The notes: generated by a model not told the origin, from the sequence alone. DNA of 64,000 bases from CAYMEK01 sp964389305 (GCA_964389305.1 CAYMEK010000015.1:8524-72523); one strand, 5' to 3'. Counted from the stretch's first letter, positions 1 to 9,049 are shown. Numbers and translations: made by a program.

Positions 1-1
1 T

Positions 2-496
2 CCGGGTGTGACGGTAAGCCCCGTGTACGAGGGCTCCCGCGTGTTGCTGGTGGAGATCCAGAGCCTGGTTGTGCCTGCCAAGGGTGGAGTGTCGAGGGTT
101 TTCTCGGAGCGCATCGATTCCGCCCGGGTATCCCGCATGGCGGCGGTGCTCGAGAAGCACCTCAAGGTGCGCCTCTCCGACCAGGATATCTACGTCAATG
201 TTGGCGGGGGCATACGCATCAGCGAAGTCGGAATCGATTTGCCCTTGAGTCTCTCGCTGTACTCTGCCCGGATCAACCAGCCGGTACCGCTGCGGACGGC
301 CGTGGTCGGGGAGGTGAGCCTGGCCGGTGAAGTGCACCCGGTTCCCCACCTCGACGGTCGCATCAAGGCTGTGCAGGAGATGGATTTCAGCCGCTTGGTG
401 ATGCCGCACTTCAAAGACCGCAGCCTTGCGGTCCCGGAAGTTTGCTTTCCGGTTTCCTCGTTGGCGGAAGCCGCCCGGAGTTGCTTCAGCCCATGA
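2..496 (+). CDS. radA: DNA repair protein RadA, C-terminal part (cut by window start)
   Basis: The reading frame is open from the first bases of the window and ends at 496, so only the last ~165 residues are seen. They match the Lon-protease-like C-terminal domain of RadA: a strand reading LLVEIQSLV, then VNVGGGIRISE and GEVSLAGEVHPV, the usual order in this family. RadA is a cytoplasmic RecA-like ATPase that helps process recombination intermediates by branch migration. The ATPase core and zinc finger would lie upstream of the window. The stop overlaps the next gene's start (ATGA), which suggests co-transcription and translational coupling. The family assignment is firm. Confidence 0.9.
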   Translation, partial: PGVTVSPVYEGSRVLLVEIQSLVVPAKGGVSRVFSERIDSARVSRMAAVLEKHLKVRLSDQDIYVNVGGGIRISEVGIDLPLSLSLYSARINQPVPLRTAVVGEVSLAGEVHPVPHLDGRIKAVQEMDFSRLVMPHFKDRSLAVPEVCFPVSSLAEAARSCFSP

Positions 497-1866
497 AGGT
501 CCTGAGCCGCTGCGGTACGAAGCGCCCGGCGGTGCTGGTGTTGATCGTCGCAGCCGCGCTTTCGTCCTGGCTCTGCGGAACGCTGTACGCCGAGTTGGAC
601 GAACCACCAAGAGGTCCGGAGGAGATCGGCTTCAGGAGGGGACCGGAGTCTCTCGAGGCCGGTGAAAGGACGGGTGCGAGACAGGCGCCCGGCGGCGGGG
701 CCGCGGCTGCCGCCGGCAGGGAAAACGGCTATCCCTCCGTTGGGAGCGGCCAGCGGCTTTCCCCTGAAAGACTCCACCACTGGCTGCTGCTGGCCGTGTC
801 CTGGATCCTGCTCATCGTTGGGTTGTTGCTGGTCATACTCGCCCTGGGCAAGTCCTTGCATTGGCTGTCCGCCATGCGGAAAGTCCGCCGCGCTCCGAGC
901 TTTTTTTTCAACCTCCAGCTCAGCGTGCGCGGCCGGGAAGGGTCCCTCAGTCTCTACAACTTCGACTACTATCCGGTGGTGGTCTCCTCGGCGGGCGTAG
1001 CCGACCTGCTACTGCCGAGCCTGGCGGGAGGACAGGACCGCTTCCGTATCGATTACCGGCAGGGGGAAGCCCGGCTGGTATCGGAGACCCCACTCATTGT
1101 AAACGGCTTGCCGCGGCGGGAGAAGCAGCTCAGGTCGGGAGATCGCATCATCTTCGGCTCGTATCGCCTGGAGTTCAAGAACGCTTCGATCCAGGAGCAG
1201 GCGCTGCCTGCTCCGAAAAAGCCCGCCCTGTCATGGCAGTTTCCAGTCGTGGCGGTACTTCTGGCCCTCTCGCTGCTGTTCCGGCAGGCGGTGGCCGGAC
1301 CTTCCGGCGAGTTGGTGGCCAAGGCGGCCCGCGAGCTTCCCGCTTTGCCCAGCTCCGGGGAGGCGGAGTTGCCGAACAGCGACCCGACGGAAGCCGCAAG
1401 TCTGCCGATGGCGGCTGTCGCCTCCGTACCGGCCGAAGGCCGCCCCGTAGAGAACCGTACGGACATGGCCCCGGAGCCGGTTTCGGCGGCTGCGCTTTCC
1501 GTGCCGCGGGTGGCGGAGGTACGGCCGAGGGCGACTGCGCCGGCAGCGTCGCCGGAACAGCCTGCGGCTTGGCCAGGCCCGGTCGCAGCTCCGTCAAAGG
1601 TGCAAGCGACGGAAGCGCCACGGCAAAGAGCAGCGCAGCCGAAACCGGAACAGGCGCTGGAACGGGCAGCGCGGCCGGAACAGGAGGAGTCACAGCAACC
1701 GGCAGCACGGCCGGCGGCNNNNNNNNNNNNNNNNNNNNNNNNNNNNNNNNNNNNNNNNNNNNNNNNNNNNNNNNNNNNNNNNNNNNNNNNNNNNNNNNNN
1801 NNNNNNNNNNNNNNNNNNGCCGGCGGCGGCCGTCGCTGCAGCCAGAAGGATCGACGGAGAGAGTAA
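493..1866 (+). CDS. Membrane protein with FHA-like domain and Ala/Pro-rich tail, runs into assembly gap
   Basis: The start at 493 is chosen because ATG overlaps the radA stop and gives a good signal peptide (residues 1-33, ending near LYA). A membrane segment follows at about 96-120, then a basic stretch, then a domain at ~140-230 whose end (IVNG, then LRSGDRIIFG) looks like the last strands of an FHA domain. The phosphothreonine-binding GR/S/H residues at its beginning are not evident. A second membrane segment lies at ~246-265, followed by a long Ala/Pro/Glu-rich linker that enters the N run at 1719. The end at 1866 assumes that the gap preserves the frame. In another frame the Ala/Pro-rich composition continues directly into the next gene, so the true C-terminus is unknown. 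Topology by the positive-inside rule puts the FHA-like domain in the cytoplasm and the linker outside. Confidence 0.6.
   Translation: MKVLSRCGTKRPAVLVLIVAAALSSWLCGTLYAELDEPPRGPEEIGFRRGPESLEAGERTGARQAPGGGAAAAAGRENGYPSVGSGQRLSPERLHHWLLLAVSWILLIVGLLLVILALGKSLHWLSAMRKVRRAPSFFFNLQLSVRGREGSLSLYNFDYYPVVVSSAGVADLLLPSLAGGQDRFRIDYRQGEARLVSETPLIVNGLPRREKQLRSGDRIIFGSYRLEFKNASIQEQALPAPKKPALSWQFPVVAVLLALSLLFRQAVAGPSGELVAKAARELPALPSSGEAELPNSDPTEAASLPMAAVASVPAEGRPVENRTDMAPEPVSAAALSVPRVAEVRPRATAPAASPEQPAAWPGPVAAPSKVQATEAPRQRAAQPKPEQALERAARPEQEESQQPAARPAXXXXXXXXXXXXXXXXXXXXXXXXXXXXXXXXXXAGGGRRCSQKDRRRE
1719..1818. other. Assembly gap, 100 N
   Basis: Exactly 100 unknown bases, the conventional placeholder for a gap of unknown size. 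Both flanks carry the same GC-rich motif GCCGGCGGC, so a collapsed or unassembled tandem repeat inside an Ala/Pro-coding stretch is a likely cause. Any reading frame drawn across it is arbitrary. Confidence 0.99.
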
Positions 1867-1870
1867 GACC

Positions 1871-2722
1871 GTGGCAGCCGTCCGCAGCCGGGCAGCGCCT
1901 CAGCCGCGGCGGACCGATGTGCGGGTCATCGCACCCGGCAGGCCGATCGATTTTTTCGCCGTCGATATGCTGTTCATTCACGCCCATCCAGACGACGAGA
2001 GCATCGATTTCGGGACGCTCATGTCCAGGGCTTCCCGCTCGGGAAAGCGAATCGTCACTCTTCTGTTTACCGACGGCGAGGCCGGACTGGACCTGTATCC
2101 CCAGCGAAAAATCGGGGACATCTACCCGGCCCGGCCGCTCAAGGGTGAGTCACTGTCGCAGGTGCGGGTGGTGGAAGCAACCCGAGCCCTGTCGATTCTG
2201 GGAGCGGAGCTGTACATTCGCTGGGGCCTGGGCAACCGGCCCTACAACAGCCAAAGAGACGTCGTACCGCCGGAGGAAGTGATCCGGGGCTGGGGCGGAG
2301 AACAGGAGCTTGTGGACAGATTGATCGAGGTTCTGGAGGGCTTCCGGCCGCAGGTAGTAGTCTCGCCGGACGGGAAGTCGGCGGCTCACGAGCATTTCGA
2401 GCACGAAGCGGTGGGCGATCTGGTAGCCAAGGCCCTGGAACAGCTTCGCCAGGATGGCAGGGACTACGTGAAGGGTCATTTAGTTTCGGTGGACCCCGGC
2501 CAGCAGGACCGTTACACGGGGCTGGTCGGGGTGGACTCCCGGCTGGCCGATCCGGAGTCGGGCCTGGCCTACCGGGATATACAGATGCTGGCTCTCAGGG
2601 AGCACATCAGCCAGCGGGACGCCTCGGTGATCGCAATCAACAGGCTCGCCCGCTACCCCGACGAGCTGTACAAGGTCCGGTTCTGGGAGCTTTCGGGGTC
2701 CGTGGAAGAGTATTTACACTGA
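1871..2722 (+). CDS. PIG-L/LmbE family deacetylase
   Basis: PIG-L family proteins are zinc-dependent de-N-acetylases acting on N-acetylglucosamine-containing lipids or small thiol conjugates. The zinc-binding AHPDDE motif is present as HAHPDDES about 35 residues in, and the third-histidine region appears as HEHFEHEA. The substrate cannot be told from sequence. The start is uncertain. GTG at 1871 has a GGAGAG-like sequence upstream, ATG at 1967 would give the compact family start MLFIHAHPDD, and the frame is also open back to the assembly gap with an Ala-rich sequence. This domain could therefore be the C-terminal part of the preceding membrane protein. The remaining ~280 residues are a normal length for the family. 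Confidence 0.8.
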   Translation: MAAVRSRAAPQPRRTDVRVIAPGRPIDFFAVDMLFIHAHPDDESIDFGTLMSRASRSGKRIVTLLFTDGEAGLDLYPQRKIGDIYPARPLKGESLSQVRVVEATRALSILGAELYIRWGLGNRPYNSQRDVVPPEEVIRGWGGEQELVDRLIEVLEGFRPQVVVSPDGKSAAHEHFEHEAVGDLVAKALEQLRQDGRDYVKGHLVSVDPGQQDRYTGLVGVDSRLADPESGLAYRDIQMLALREHISQRDASVIAINRLARYPDELYKVRFWELSGSVEEYLH

Positions 2723-2778
2723 GCTTCCCTTCGCCTGAGCCGCGAGCGTTCTCCCGCTGGGCCGGCCCTTGCTGAGGT

Positions 2779-3891
2779 TCAGGAGGAGCCGGCGCGGGCC
2801 GGGTTGCGGCCGAACAGTGAAGCGATTCCCGCTTCGGTGGCCGGACACACCCCTCTTTCAGTGATCAGCGCGCTGACCAGCCGGGCGGGGGTGACGTCGA
2901 AGGCGTAGTTGGCGGCCGGACTGTTGTCGGGCAGGATGCTCACCTCCGCCGGCTCTGCTTTTCCCCTGAGCTGGCCCCGTACGAAGCGAACCTCCTCGGC
3001 ATCACGCTCCTCAATGGGGATGCCGGCCACACCATCGCTCACATTCCAATCTATGGTCGAGGAGGGCAGGGCTACGTAGAAGGGAACGCCGTTGTCCCGG
3101 GCAGCCAGGGCCTTGAGATAGGTCCCGATCTTGTTGGCCACATCCCCGCGGCGGGTTGTGCGGTCCGAGCCCACGATCACCAGATCGACCTGTCCGTGCT
3201 GCATCAGGTGACCCCCCGTGTTGTCGGGGATTACCGTGTGCGGCACTCCGGCCCGTCCCAGCTCCCAGGCGGTGAGGCGGGCTCCCTGATTGCGGGGCCG
3301 GGTCTCGTCGACCCAGACGTGAACGGGAATTCCCGCCCGTACGGCGGCGTAAATCGGTGCCGTAGCCGTGCCGTAGCGTACGCAGGCCAACCAGCCGGCG
3401 TTGCAGTGGGTCAGCACGTTGACCCGCCGGCTGTTGCGCTCGTAGATCGCGGCGATGAGAGGCAGGCCATTCTCGCCGATAAGGCGGCAGCGCTCTATGT
3501 CCTGCGCCTCGATCTCACGGGCCGTGATCAGAGCCGCGGCGGACCTGGCGTGTGGATCGTGAAGATTACGCAGAGAATCGAGCTGCCGCTGCACCGCCCA
3601 GGCCAGATTCACGGCGGTGGGTCGGGTGGCCAGCAACCGGCGGGACGCCTCGCCCAGGTCCAGGGTCCGCTTTCCGCCCTGGACGCACCGGCAGGCTAGA
3701 TACATGCCGTAGGCCGCGGCTACCCCGATCAGGGGCGCTCCGCGCAGGTGCATCTCCTGTATGGCGATGCACATCCGCTCCAGATCCTCGATTTTTTCGA
3801 TGACCAGGCGGTGGGGAAGATGGCGCTGATCGATGATGCAGACCTGCCCTTCGGCTTCGTCGAACCAGATTGACTGCAGTTCCTCGTCCAT
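2779..3891 (-). CDS. mtnA: Methylthioribose-1-phosphate isomerase
   Basis: MtnA converts 5-methylthioribose-1-phosphate to methylthioribulose-1-phosphate in methionine salvage, in the cytoplasm. The 370-residue protein has the MtnA/eIF2B-alpha fold signatures: RGAPLIGVAAAYG, THCNAG with the catalytic-type cysteine, and GSDRTTRRGDVANKIGTY with the catalytic aspartate. The ATG at 3891 is chosen because it gives the usual family N-terminus, and a longer open frame upstream reads into the preceding gene. It begins 13 bases after the stop of the HEAT-repeat gene, so the two are probably co-transcribed. The partner enzyme MtnP is encoded far away at 41593-42459. The eIF2B-like ribose-1,5-bisphosphate isomerases are a less likely alternative. 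Confidence 0.88.
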   Translation of the reverse strand: MDEELQSIWFDEAEGQVCIIDQRHLPHRLVIEKIEDLERMCIAIQEMHLRGAPLIGVAAAYGMYLACRCVQGGKRTLDLGEASRRLLATRPTAVNLAWAVQRQLDSLRNLHDPHARSAAALITAREIEAQDIERCRLIGENGLPLIAAIYERNSRRVNVLTHCNAGWLACVRYGTATAPIYAAVRAGIPVHVWVDETRPRNQGARLTAWELGRAGVPHTVIPDNTGGHLMQHGQVDLVIVGSDRTTRRGDVANKIGTYLKALAARDNGVPFYVALPSSTIDWNVSDGVAGIPIEERDAEEVRFVRGQLRGKAEPAEVSILPDNSPAANYAFDVTPARLVSALITERGVCPATEAGIASLFGRNPARAGSS

Positions 3892-3904
3892 GAATCTTGT
3901 ACTC

Positions 3905-6496
3905 TTATAGGACTTCCGCCTGCAGACGCTCGAGAGCCCAGAGAGCGCTTTTACGTACCCTGGCATCCGGGTCGTTGCGGAGGGAGGCGAGGATATCTCT
4001 GCCCTCCTCGCTCTCCAGCTTCTTCAGGGCGGCAGTGGCCTTGAGCCTTACCTCCTCGTCCGGGTCCCGGGCGGCGATAACCAGGCCCCGGAAGGCCGAG
4101 AGGGTTCCAACCAGGGCAAGGAAAGCGGCGGCCTCCCGCCGCACCCCGCGCTCCCGGTGAGCTAGCCTGGCTATCCGCTGCTCCACGTAGCCGGACTTCT
4201 CCAAGATCGAGTCGAGGGAGGGCTTGAGGGAGGGGGCAATCCCTCCCAATAGCGCCGCCGCCCCCTGCTCTCCGCGTTCCCGCATAAGCGTGAAGGAGGC
4301 GGCGATACGTTCCTGCACCGTGGACGGACAGCCATTGTAGAGCTCCACCATACGGATCAACCTCGGCTTGTCCGGCCTGCGGGACAGGGCCTGTACGACC
4401 GCCTCGTCCAGTCCTTCGGACTTCTCGAGCTGTTCCACCAGGATGTCTACGGCCGCCGGATAACCGGAAGCTCCCAGCCCCTCTATACAGGCCAGCTTGA
4501 CCGCATTCATCTCGTACTCGTCGCCGAGAACCTGCTTCAGGCTTATCAGGGCGCCTTCACAGCCGAAGGAGCCGAGCGCCCGGCCTGCTTCCGAGCGTAC
4601 CCGGGCGACGGGATCGCGAAGAAGGGCGGCCACCTGATTCAGAGAACGGGCATCCCCATAGTCGACCAGCGACCGTACCGCCGCCATGCGTACCTCGGGA
4701 TCGGCGTCACCGAGGGCTCGGCGGACCACCTTGACCAGCTCCCGGTCGCTGCTGGCGGGCAGGGCGGCGATCAAGGCCATTCTTGTCCCGGCGTCCAGAC
4801 AGGTGAGCATCCGGGTAACCGCTTCACGGAATTGTGTCTGCGGATAGTGGGCCAGCACGGCGAGCGCTTCCCGGGCTTCCTGAGGAGGGAGGAGGGGGAG
4901 ATTCTCCAGCAAGATCTGCAGGCAGTAGGGAAGCTCGAGCTCGGCCAGCAGCCTGACCGCATCCATGCGCACTGGGTGAGGACAGCCCGCCGGGGCAGAG
5001 CGGAGGATATTCAACACATCCTCGAGGACCTCGGAACGGGCCATTCGCTTCAAAGCTTTCCTAAGGGCGTCCCTGGCCGGAAAATCGACGTTTGTGAAGA
5101 AGCCGAGCAGGCTGTCCAGGAAAATAAAATCACCGCGAGCCGGAAGCTGGTCGAGCAGAAAAGCTATCCGCTCCGGGTTGTTTTTCCAGCGGAAAGTCTC
5201 CCGCAGGAGCAGCTCAAGGGCCAGCTCGCTGCCCCGCCTGGCTGCGCACCGTACCGTAGCCCGGTACAGCTCGACGAGCTCCGGCTGCCCGTAGAAGCGG
5301 GAAAAAACCTTTCTGGCCAGGGTGTGGATGTGATTCCGGTCGCCGTTCTCGGCCAGGACCCGGGCACAGATCTGCAGGGTAGCAGGATTACGGGTTTCCC
5401 GGATCACCGACAGAAAGGAGCTGACGTTTACCTCGCTGGCTTTACAGAGCAGATCCTGGTTACGGGCCAAGGTATCGGGGTCGCCGTAATCAACCTCCAG
5501 GCAAAGCCGCCTCAGTGCCCCGCAGCGTCTCAGAAACGAGGCAGCCGAGTGGCGCAGCTCGAGGTTATCCGATCCCACCCAGAACAGGGCCAGGCTTTCA
5601 TCGCTCTTGCTGCCCGGCTCCAGCAGCTCGAGAACGTGGAGGGCCTGCTCCGCGCTAATGATCTGCGGATCGAGGCAGTGCAAATCGTGAAACTCCCGTC
5701 GAATCCTCTCCCAGGCTATCCGGCGTACTTCCCGTTCCGGATCCTCCAGGCTCAGCAGCAGAAGCTGGTCGTAGAGCCGCTCCCGCTGCTGGGTGGCCAG
5801 CTCGATGGCGGCTGTTTTGCGCACAAGGGGATGGGGGTCCGTCAATGCCGGCCAGACGGCCTGCTGCGAGCGGGGATCGGGGTCGTGAAGCAGCAACTTA
5901 AACGCAAAGTAGCGGCAGAGCCATTCCGGGTCTCCGGTCATCTCCCGCAGCTCGGGGAGTCTTTCTTTGAAAATTTCGAGGGCCGGGCGGCCCTCGAAAG
6001 GCTCTCCCCTGCCCGAGAGGGCCAGCCGGCGCAGGCAGCGGGACTCCCCGCTTTCCTGAAACCAGGAAACCAGCAAGCCGCTGCGGCTCTTGTTGTTCAG
6101 GCTTTCCAGGAAACACTGGAATGAGCCTTTGTCGGCGGCATATCTCAGAACCCGCTCGAAGTCCCTCCGCCTGCCCTTGAGGCGAAGCTGCTCGACCCAG
6201 ATATCGTCCAGGCCTAGCAGGGAAACGAGACCGCCCGCCTGCCTGCAAGCCAGCCGTTCGACCAGGGCCGAGCGGCGCCGGAGCACCCTCTTCGAATATC
6301 GCCGTCTCAGAAGCGGCGCCCGCCGCGGGGTCTCGACGAGCGCCAAAACTTCTCTCCGAAATCTGATGCGCATCGCCAGGATCACCAGGACCAGGGCAAT
6401 TACGGCAGCCAGTACGCATGCTACGGCCAGCCTGAGCCACAGCGGACCGAGCGCTCCGATCTGCTTCAGTCTTTCGAGGGCTTGCTCTATGCGCAT
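3905..6496 (-). CDS. Membrane-anchored HEAT-repeat protein
   Basis: An 863-residue protein with one N-terminal membrane segment (~residues 17-43, rich in V, A, L and I) followed by a long alpha-solenoid. From about residue 200 to the end there are many ~30-residue helical repeats of the PBS-lyase/HEAT type, recognisable by recurring patterns such as DPEVRMAAVRSL and DPDARVRKSALWAL. Such proteins are usually scaffolds, and no catalytic motif is visible. The start at ATG 6496 gives the membrane anchor at the right place, and a promoter with a TATTAT -10 lies at 6515-6544. It heads an apparent two-gene unit with mtnA. The partner and precise role are unknown. Confidence 0.75.
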   Translation of the reverse strand: MRIEQALERLKQIGALGPLWLRLAVACVLAAVIALVLVILAMRIRFRREVLALVETPRRAPLLRRRYSKRVLRRRSALVERLACRQAGGLVSLLGLDDIWVEQLRLKGRRRDFERVLRYAADKGSFQCFLESLNNKSRSGLLVSWFQESGESRCLRRLALSGRGEPFEGRPALEIFKERLPELREMTGDPEWLCRYFAFKLLLHDPDPRSQQAVWPALTDPHPLVRKTAAIELATQQRERLYDQLLLLSLEDPEREVRRIAWERIRREFHDLHCLDPQIISAEQALHVLELLEPGSKSDESLALFWVGSDNLELRHSAASFLRRCGALRRLCLEVDYGDPDTLARNQDLLCKASEVNVSSFLSVIRETRNPATLQICARVLAENGDRNHIHTLARKVFSRFYGQPELVELYRATVRCAARRGSELALELLLRETFRWKNNPERIAFLLDQLPARGDFIFLDSLLGFFTNVDFPARDALRKALKRMARSEVLEDVLNILRSAPAGCPHPVRMDAVRLLAELELPYCLQILLENLPLLPPQEAREALAVLAHYPQTQFREAVTRMLTCLDAGTRMALIAALPASSDRELVKVVRRALGDADPEVRMAAVRSLVDYGDARSLNQVAALLRDPVARVRSEAGRALGSFGCEGALISLKQVLGDEYEMNAVKLACIEGLGASGYPAAVDILVEQLEKSEGLDEAVVQALSRRPDKPRLIRMVELYNGCPSTVQERIAASFTLMRERGEQGAAALLGGIAPSLKPSLDSILEKSGYVEQRIARLAHRERGVRREAAAFLALVGTLSAFRGLVIAARDPDEEVRLKATAALKKLESEEGRDILASLRNDPDARVRKSALWALERLQAEVL

Positions 6497-6514
6497 TGGG
6501 ATCACGGCCCTGTT

Positions 6515-6544
6515 ATAATATCCCATTGTTGGATCGCAGCTCAA
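6515..6544 (-). promoter_or_regulatory. Promoter of HEAT-repeat gene
   Basis: On the minus strand, TTGAGC (6544-6539), an 18-base spacer and TATTAT (6520-6515). The start codon at 6496 lies 18 bases beyond the -10 element, giving a short leader of about 11 bases. Confidence 0.5.
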
Positions 6545-6633
6545 GGAAACTCAAAGCTTCCTCCCGTGGCCGAGAGCCCGGCAACAAGGAAAAAACCTCC
6601 GTCCGTAATCCTGGACCCTGCAGGCCTACGCCA

Positions 6634-6663
6634 TTGATAAGGGATCGCACTTGCGTGTATTCT
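6634..6663 (+). promoter_or_regulatory. Promoter of alr, leaderless geometry
   Basis: TTGATA (6634-6639), an 18-base spacer and TATTCT (6658-6663). Only 7 bases separate the -10 from the ATG at 6671, so transcription would start at or next to the start codon. No Shine-Dalgarno sequence precedes the ATG. Confidence 0.4.
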
Positions 6664-6670
6664 GTGGTCC

Positions 6671-7834
6671 ATGGGCGATTTGGCATGGATTGAGTTGGAC
6701 GCGCAGGCCCCGGATCACAACCTGAAGGAGCTACGCAAAGGGGTGAAGCGGGGTACACGTCTCTGTGCCGTGGTCAAGGCCAATGCCTACGGTCATGGCC
6801 TGAGGGAGATGGTGCCTCTGCTGCGATCCGCGGACTGGTTCGGCGTCAACTCCCTGGAGGAGGGGATCGAGCTGCGGGAAATCGGGGTAAAGAGGCCGAT
6901 TCTGGTTCTCGGGCACGTGCCCTTGAAGGCCGTCGGAGAAGCGGCCGCCAGGGACCTGGATCTGACCGTGTACAATCGGGAAACCCTGGAGGCCCTTTCC
7001 AGAGTCGATCTTGAGGCCGCCGGCCGGGCTGGAAGCCTTGCCCGCCTGCACCTCAAGATTGAGACGGGGACGGGCCGGCAGGGAATTCTGCCTGAGGAGG
7101 TGGAAGGATTCCTGGAACTTCTGGCCCGGACGCCGGGAGTACGCCTGGCCGGTGTCTCCACCCATTTCGCCAACATCGAGGACACCCTGAATCACGAGTA
7201 CGCCCAGTTCCAGCTCCAGCGTTTCCGGCGGGCGCTGGAAGCCCTCAAGCGACACGGCTTAAAACCGGAGTTCGTCCACACCGCCGCCACGGCGGCGGCG
7301 ATCCTGTTCAGCAAGACGCACTTCAGTCTGATACGGGCCGGAATTGGCGTCTACGGGCTGTGGCCTTCCAGGGAAACCTACCTTTCCACCCTCCTGGGCC
7401 GGCGCCGCGTACCCGAGCTGAAGCCGGTCCTGACCTGGAAAGCCCGCATCGTGCAGCTCAAGAGCCTGCCCGAGGGCAGCTACGTGGGCTATGGTTGTAC
7501 CTACAGGGCTACCAGAGCCATTCGGCTGGCCGTGCTGCCCGTAGGCTACGCCGACGGCTACGATCGCGGGCTCGGCAACAATGCCTACGTGCTCATTCGC
7601 GGCAGGCGGGCTCCCGTGGTCGGCCGGGTGTGCATGAACCTGACCATGGTCGACGTCAGCGACATACCCGGAGTGCGGCTCGAAGAGGAGGTGGTGCTTC
7701 TGGGCCGGGACGGGGAGGAGCGTATCAGCGCCGAGACCATGGCCGATTGGGCGGGTACGATCAACTACGAGGTGGTGACCCGCATCAGCCCCTTCTTACA
7801 GCGGCGGGTAACTGGCGTAAAGGATGGACCCTGA
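6671..7834 (+). CDS. alr: Alanine racemase
   Basis: A PLP enzyme that interconverts L- and D-alanine, supplying D-alanine for peptidoglycan. The 387-residue protein shows the family motifs in order: the PLP-binding lysine in VVKANAYGHG (K36), the catalytic tyrosine region around GCTYRATRAIRL, and GRVCMNLTMVDVSD near the C-terminus. The start at 6671 gives the standard short N-terminus WIELDAQAPDHNL. There is no ribosome-binding site; instead a promoter ends 7 bases upstream. The gene stands alone between two minus-strand genes, with a weak hairpin after its end. The assignment is secure. Confidence 0.95.
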   Translation: MGDLAWIELDAQAPDHNLKELRKGVKRGTRLCAVVKANAYGHGLREMVPLLRSADWFGVNSLEEGIELREIGVKRPILVLGHVPLKAVGEAAARDLDLTVYNRETLEALSRVDLEAAGRAGSLARLHLKIETGTGRQGILPEEVEGFLELLARTPGVRLAGVSTHFANIEDTLNHEYAQFQLQRFRRALEALKRHGLKPEFVHTAATAAAILFSKTHFSLIRAGIGVYGLWPSRETYLSTLLGRRRVPELKPVLTWKARIVQLKSLPEGSYVGYGCTYRATRAIRLAVLPVGYADGYDRGLGNNAYVLIRGRRAPVVGRVCMNLTMVDVSDIPGVRLEEEVVLLGRDGEERISAETMADWAGTINYEVVTRISPFLQRRVTGVKDGP

Positions 7835-7889
7835 ATGGGGAGGTACAACGGCCCGAGGGGTCCGCTTCCCAAAATCCCCAGGGGCTCAG

Positions 7890-7904
7890 GCGGCTCAGAG
7901 CCGC
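7890..7904 (+). terminator. Possible terminator hairpin between convergent genes
   Basis: GCGGCT-CAG-AGCCGC forms a 6-bp stem with a three-base loop between the ends of alr and the dihydroorotate dehydrogenase-like gene. The following bases AATCTT are only weakly T-rich, so this is a tentative call. Confidence 0.3.
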
Positions 7905-7915
7905 AATCTTAAGAG

Positions 7916-8899
7916 CTACTCCAGGCCTACGAATACCTTTATGTACTGCAGCCTCTCGTAATACTCCGGTTTATCACTGAGTTCCATGCACATCTTGCCG
8001 CGGAACTCCTCGATCGTCCGGTACTCGTGGCTGTCCATCCACTCTTTCAGCTCGTCGAGCATGACCTGTATCCGGCCCATGCCCTTCTGGTAGAGGTTGG
8101 AGCACAGCTGAACCGCCCGGGCTCCGGCCAGCAGCTGTTTGATCACTCCCTCCCCATCGTGAATCCCCGTGGAGGCGGCCAGGTCGCAGCCTACCTGTGT
8201 GGCAAGGATGGCGATCCAGCGCAGGGGGAGGTAGATTTCCTCCGGTGAGCTAAGGTGATACCCCGGGGTGAGCTGAAGTTTCTCGATGTCGATGTCAAGC
8301 TGGTAGAAGCGGTTGAACAAAACCAGGGCGGCGACTCCCGCGTTGCGCAGCTCGCGGGTAATCTGGGGAAGCGAGGTGAAGTACGGGCCTATCTTCGCGG
8401 CGATGGGCAGCTCCACCCGGCGGCGGATGCCTTCGACGAGCCTCAGGTAAGCCCTTTCGATCTCAGCGGCGCCCCGCTCGGGGTCGGTGGGCATGATGGC
8501 AATGTTGAGCTCGATGGCGTCCGCTCCGGCCCTGGCGATATCTTCGGCGTAGCTGTTCCACCATTTAGGGGTGATGCAGTTCAGGCTGGCGATCACCGGG
8601 ATGGAGACTTCCTTCTTGGCGCTTTCGATCAGCTTCAAGTACTCATTCTGGCCGAGACGCATTCCCATCTGGCGCACATAATCAAAGGCCTCAGGGTGCG
8701 GATACGGCCAGGAATCTTCCTCGATTTCCTCTGTCTGGGCCTCGATCTGTTCTTCGAAAAGAGACTTCAAAACCACCGCCCCGGCGCCCGAATCCTGGCA
8801 GCGCTTGACCTTGTCTACGGTGTTGGTCAGGCTGGAGCTGGAGACGATGATCGGGTTTCGCAGTTTCAACCCCATGTAGGTAGCTGTGAGATCGGCCAT
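7916..8899 (-). CDS. Dihydroorotate dehydrogenase-like flavoprotein
   Basis: A 327-residue TIM-barrel flavoprotein of the PyrD superfamily. The N-terminus TATYMGLKLRNPIIVSSSSL and the phosphate/FMN-binding end region (AASTGIHDGEGVIKQLLAGA) are typical of the family. It belongs to the paralogous group usually named dihydroorotate dehydrogenase-like and not to a classical pyrD: there are no pyrimidine genes nearby, and the active-site region around SLNCITPKWW differs. The true substrate is unknown. A strong AGGAGG precedes the ATG at 8899. A 268-base spacer upstream holds a possible promoter (TTGACT, 17 bases, TACCGT at 9078-9050) and the inverted repeat GCCGGT/ACCGGC. Confidence 0.8.
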   Translation of the reverse strand: MADLTATYMGLKLRNPIIVSSSSLTNTVDKVKRCQDSGAGAVVLKSLFEEQIEAQTEEIEEDSWPYPHPEAFDYVRQMGMRLGQNEYLKLIESAKKEVSIPVIASLNCITPKWWNSYAEDIARAGADAIELNIAIMPTDPERGAAEIERAYLRLVEGIRRRVELPIAAKIGPYFTSLPQITRELRNAGVAALVLFNRFYQLDIDIEKLQLTPGYHLSSPEEIYLPLRWIAILATQVGCDLAASTGIHDGEGVIKQLLAGARAVQLCSNLYQKGMGRIQVMLDELKEWMDSHEYRTIEEFRGKMCMELSDKPEYYERLQYIKVFVGLE

Positions 8900-9049
8900 G
8901 GGAACCTCCTGTCAGCCGTTTGCCGGTCTACTGAACCGGCAGTTTGGCCCGCCGAGTCCCCGGCTCCTGCTTCGGGGCCGGATATCCAACCGCCATCCTC
9001 ACAAGAGACTGCGGTTGTTCCAAGTGAACATCGACAGACGATGGAGGAA

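Noticed and set aside
1175..1987. Minus-strand frame of 270 codons across the N gap
   Set aside because: Its Ala/Pro-rich translation is a mirror of the GC-rich repeat region and the frame across the gap is arbitrary.
4832..6124. Open frame of 430 codons on the plus strand inside the HEAT-repeat gene
   Set aside because: The minus-strand frame shows regular helical repeats and a promoter; the plus-strand frame has neither.
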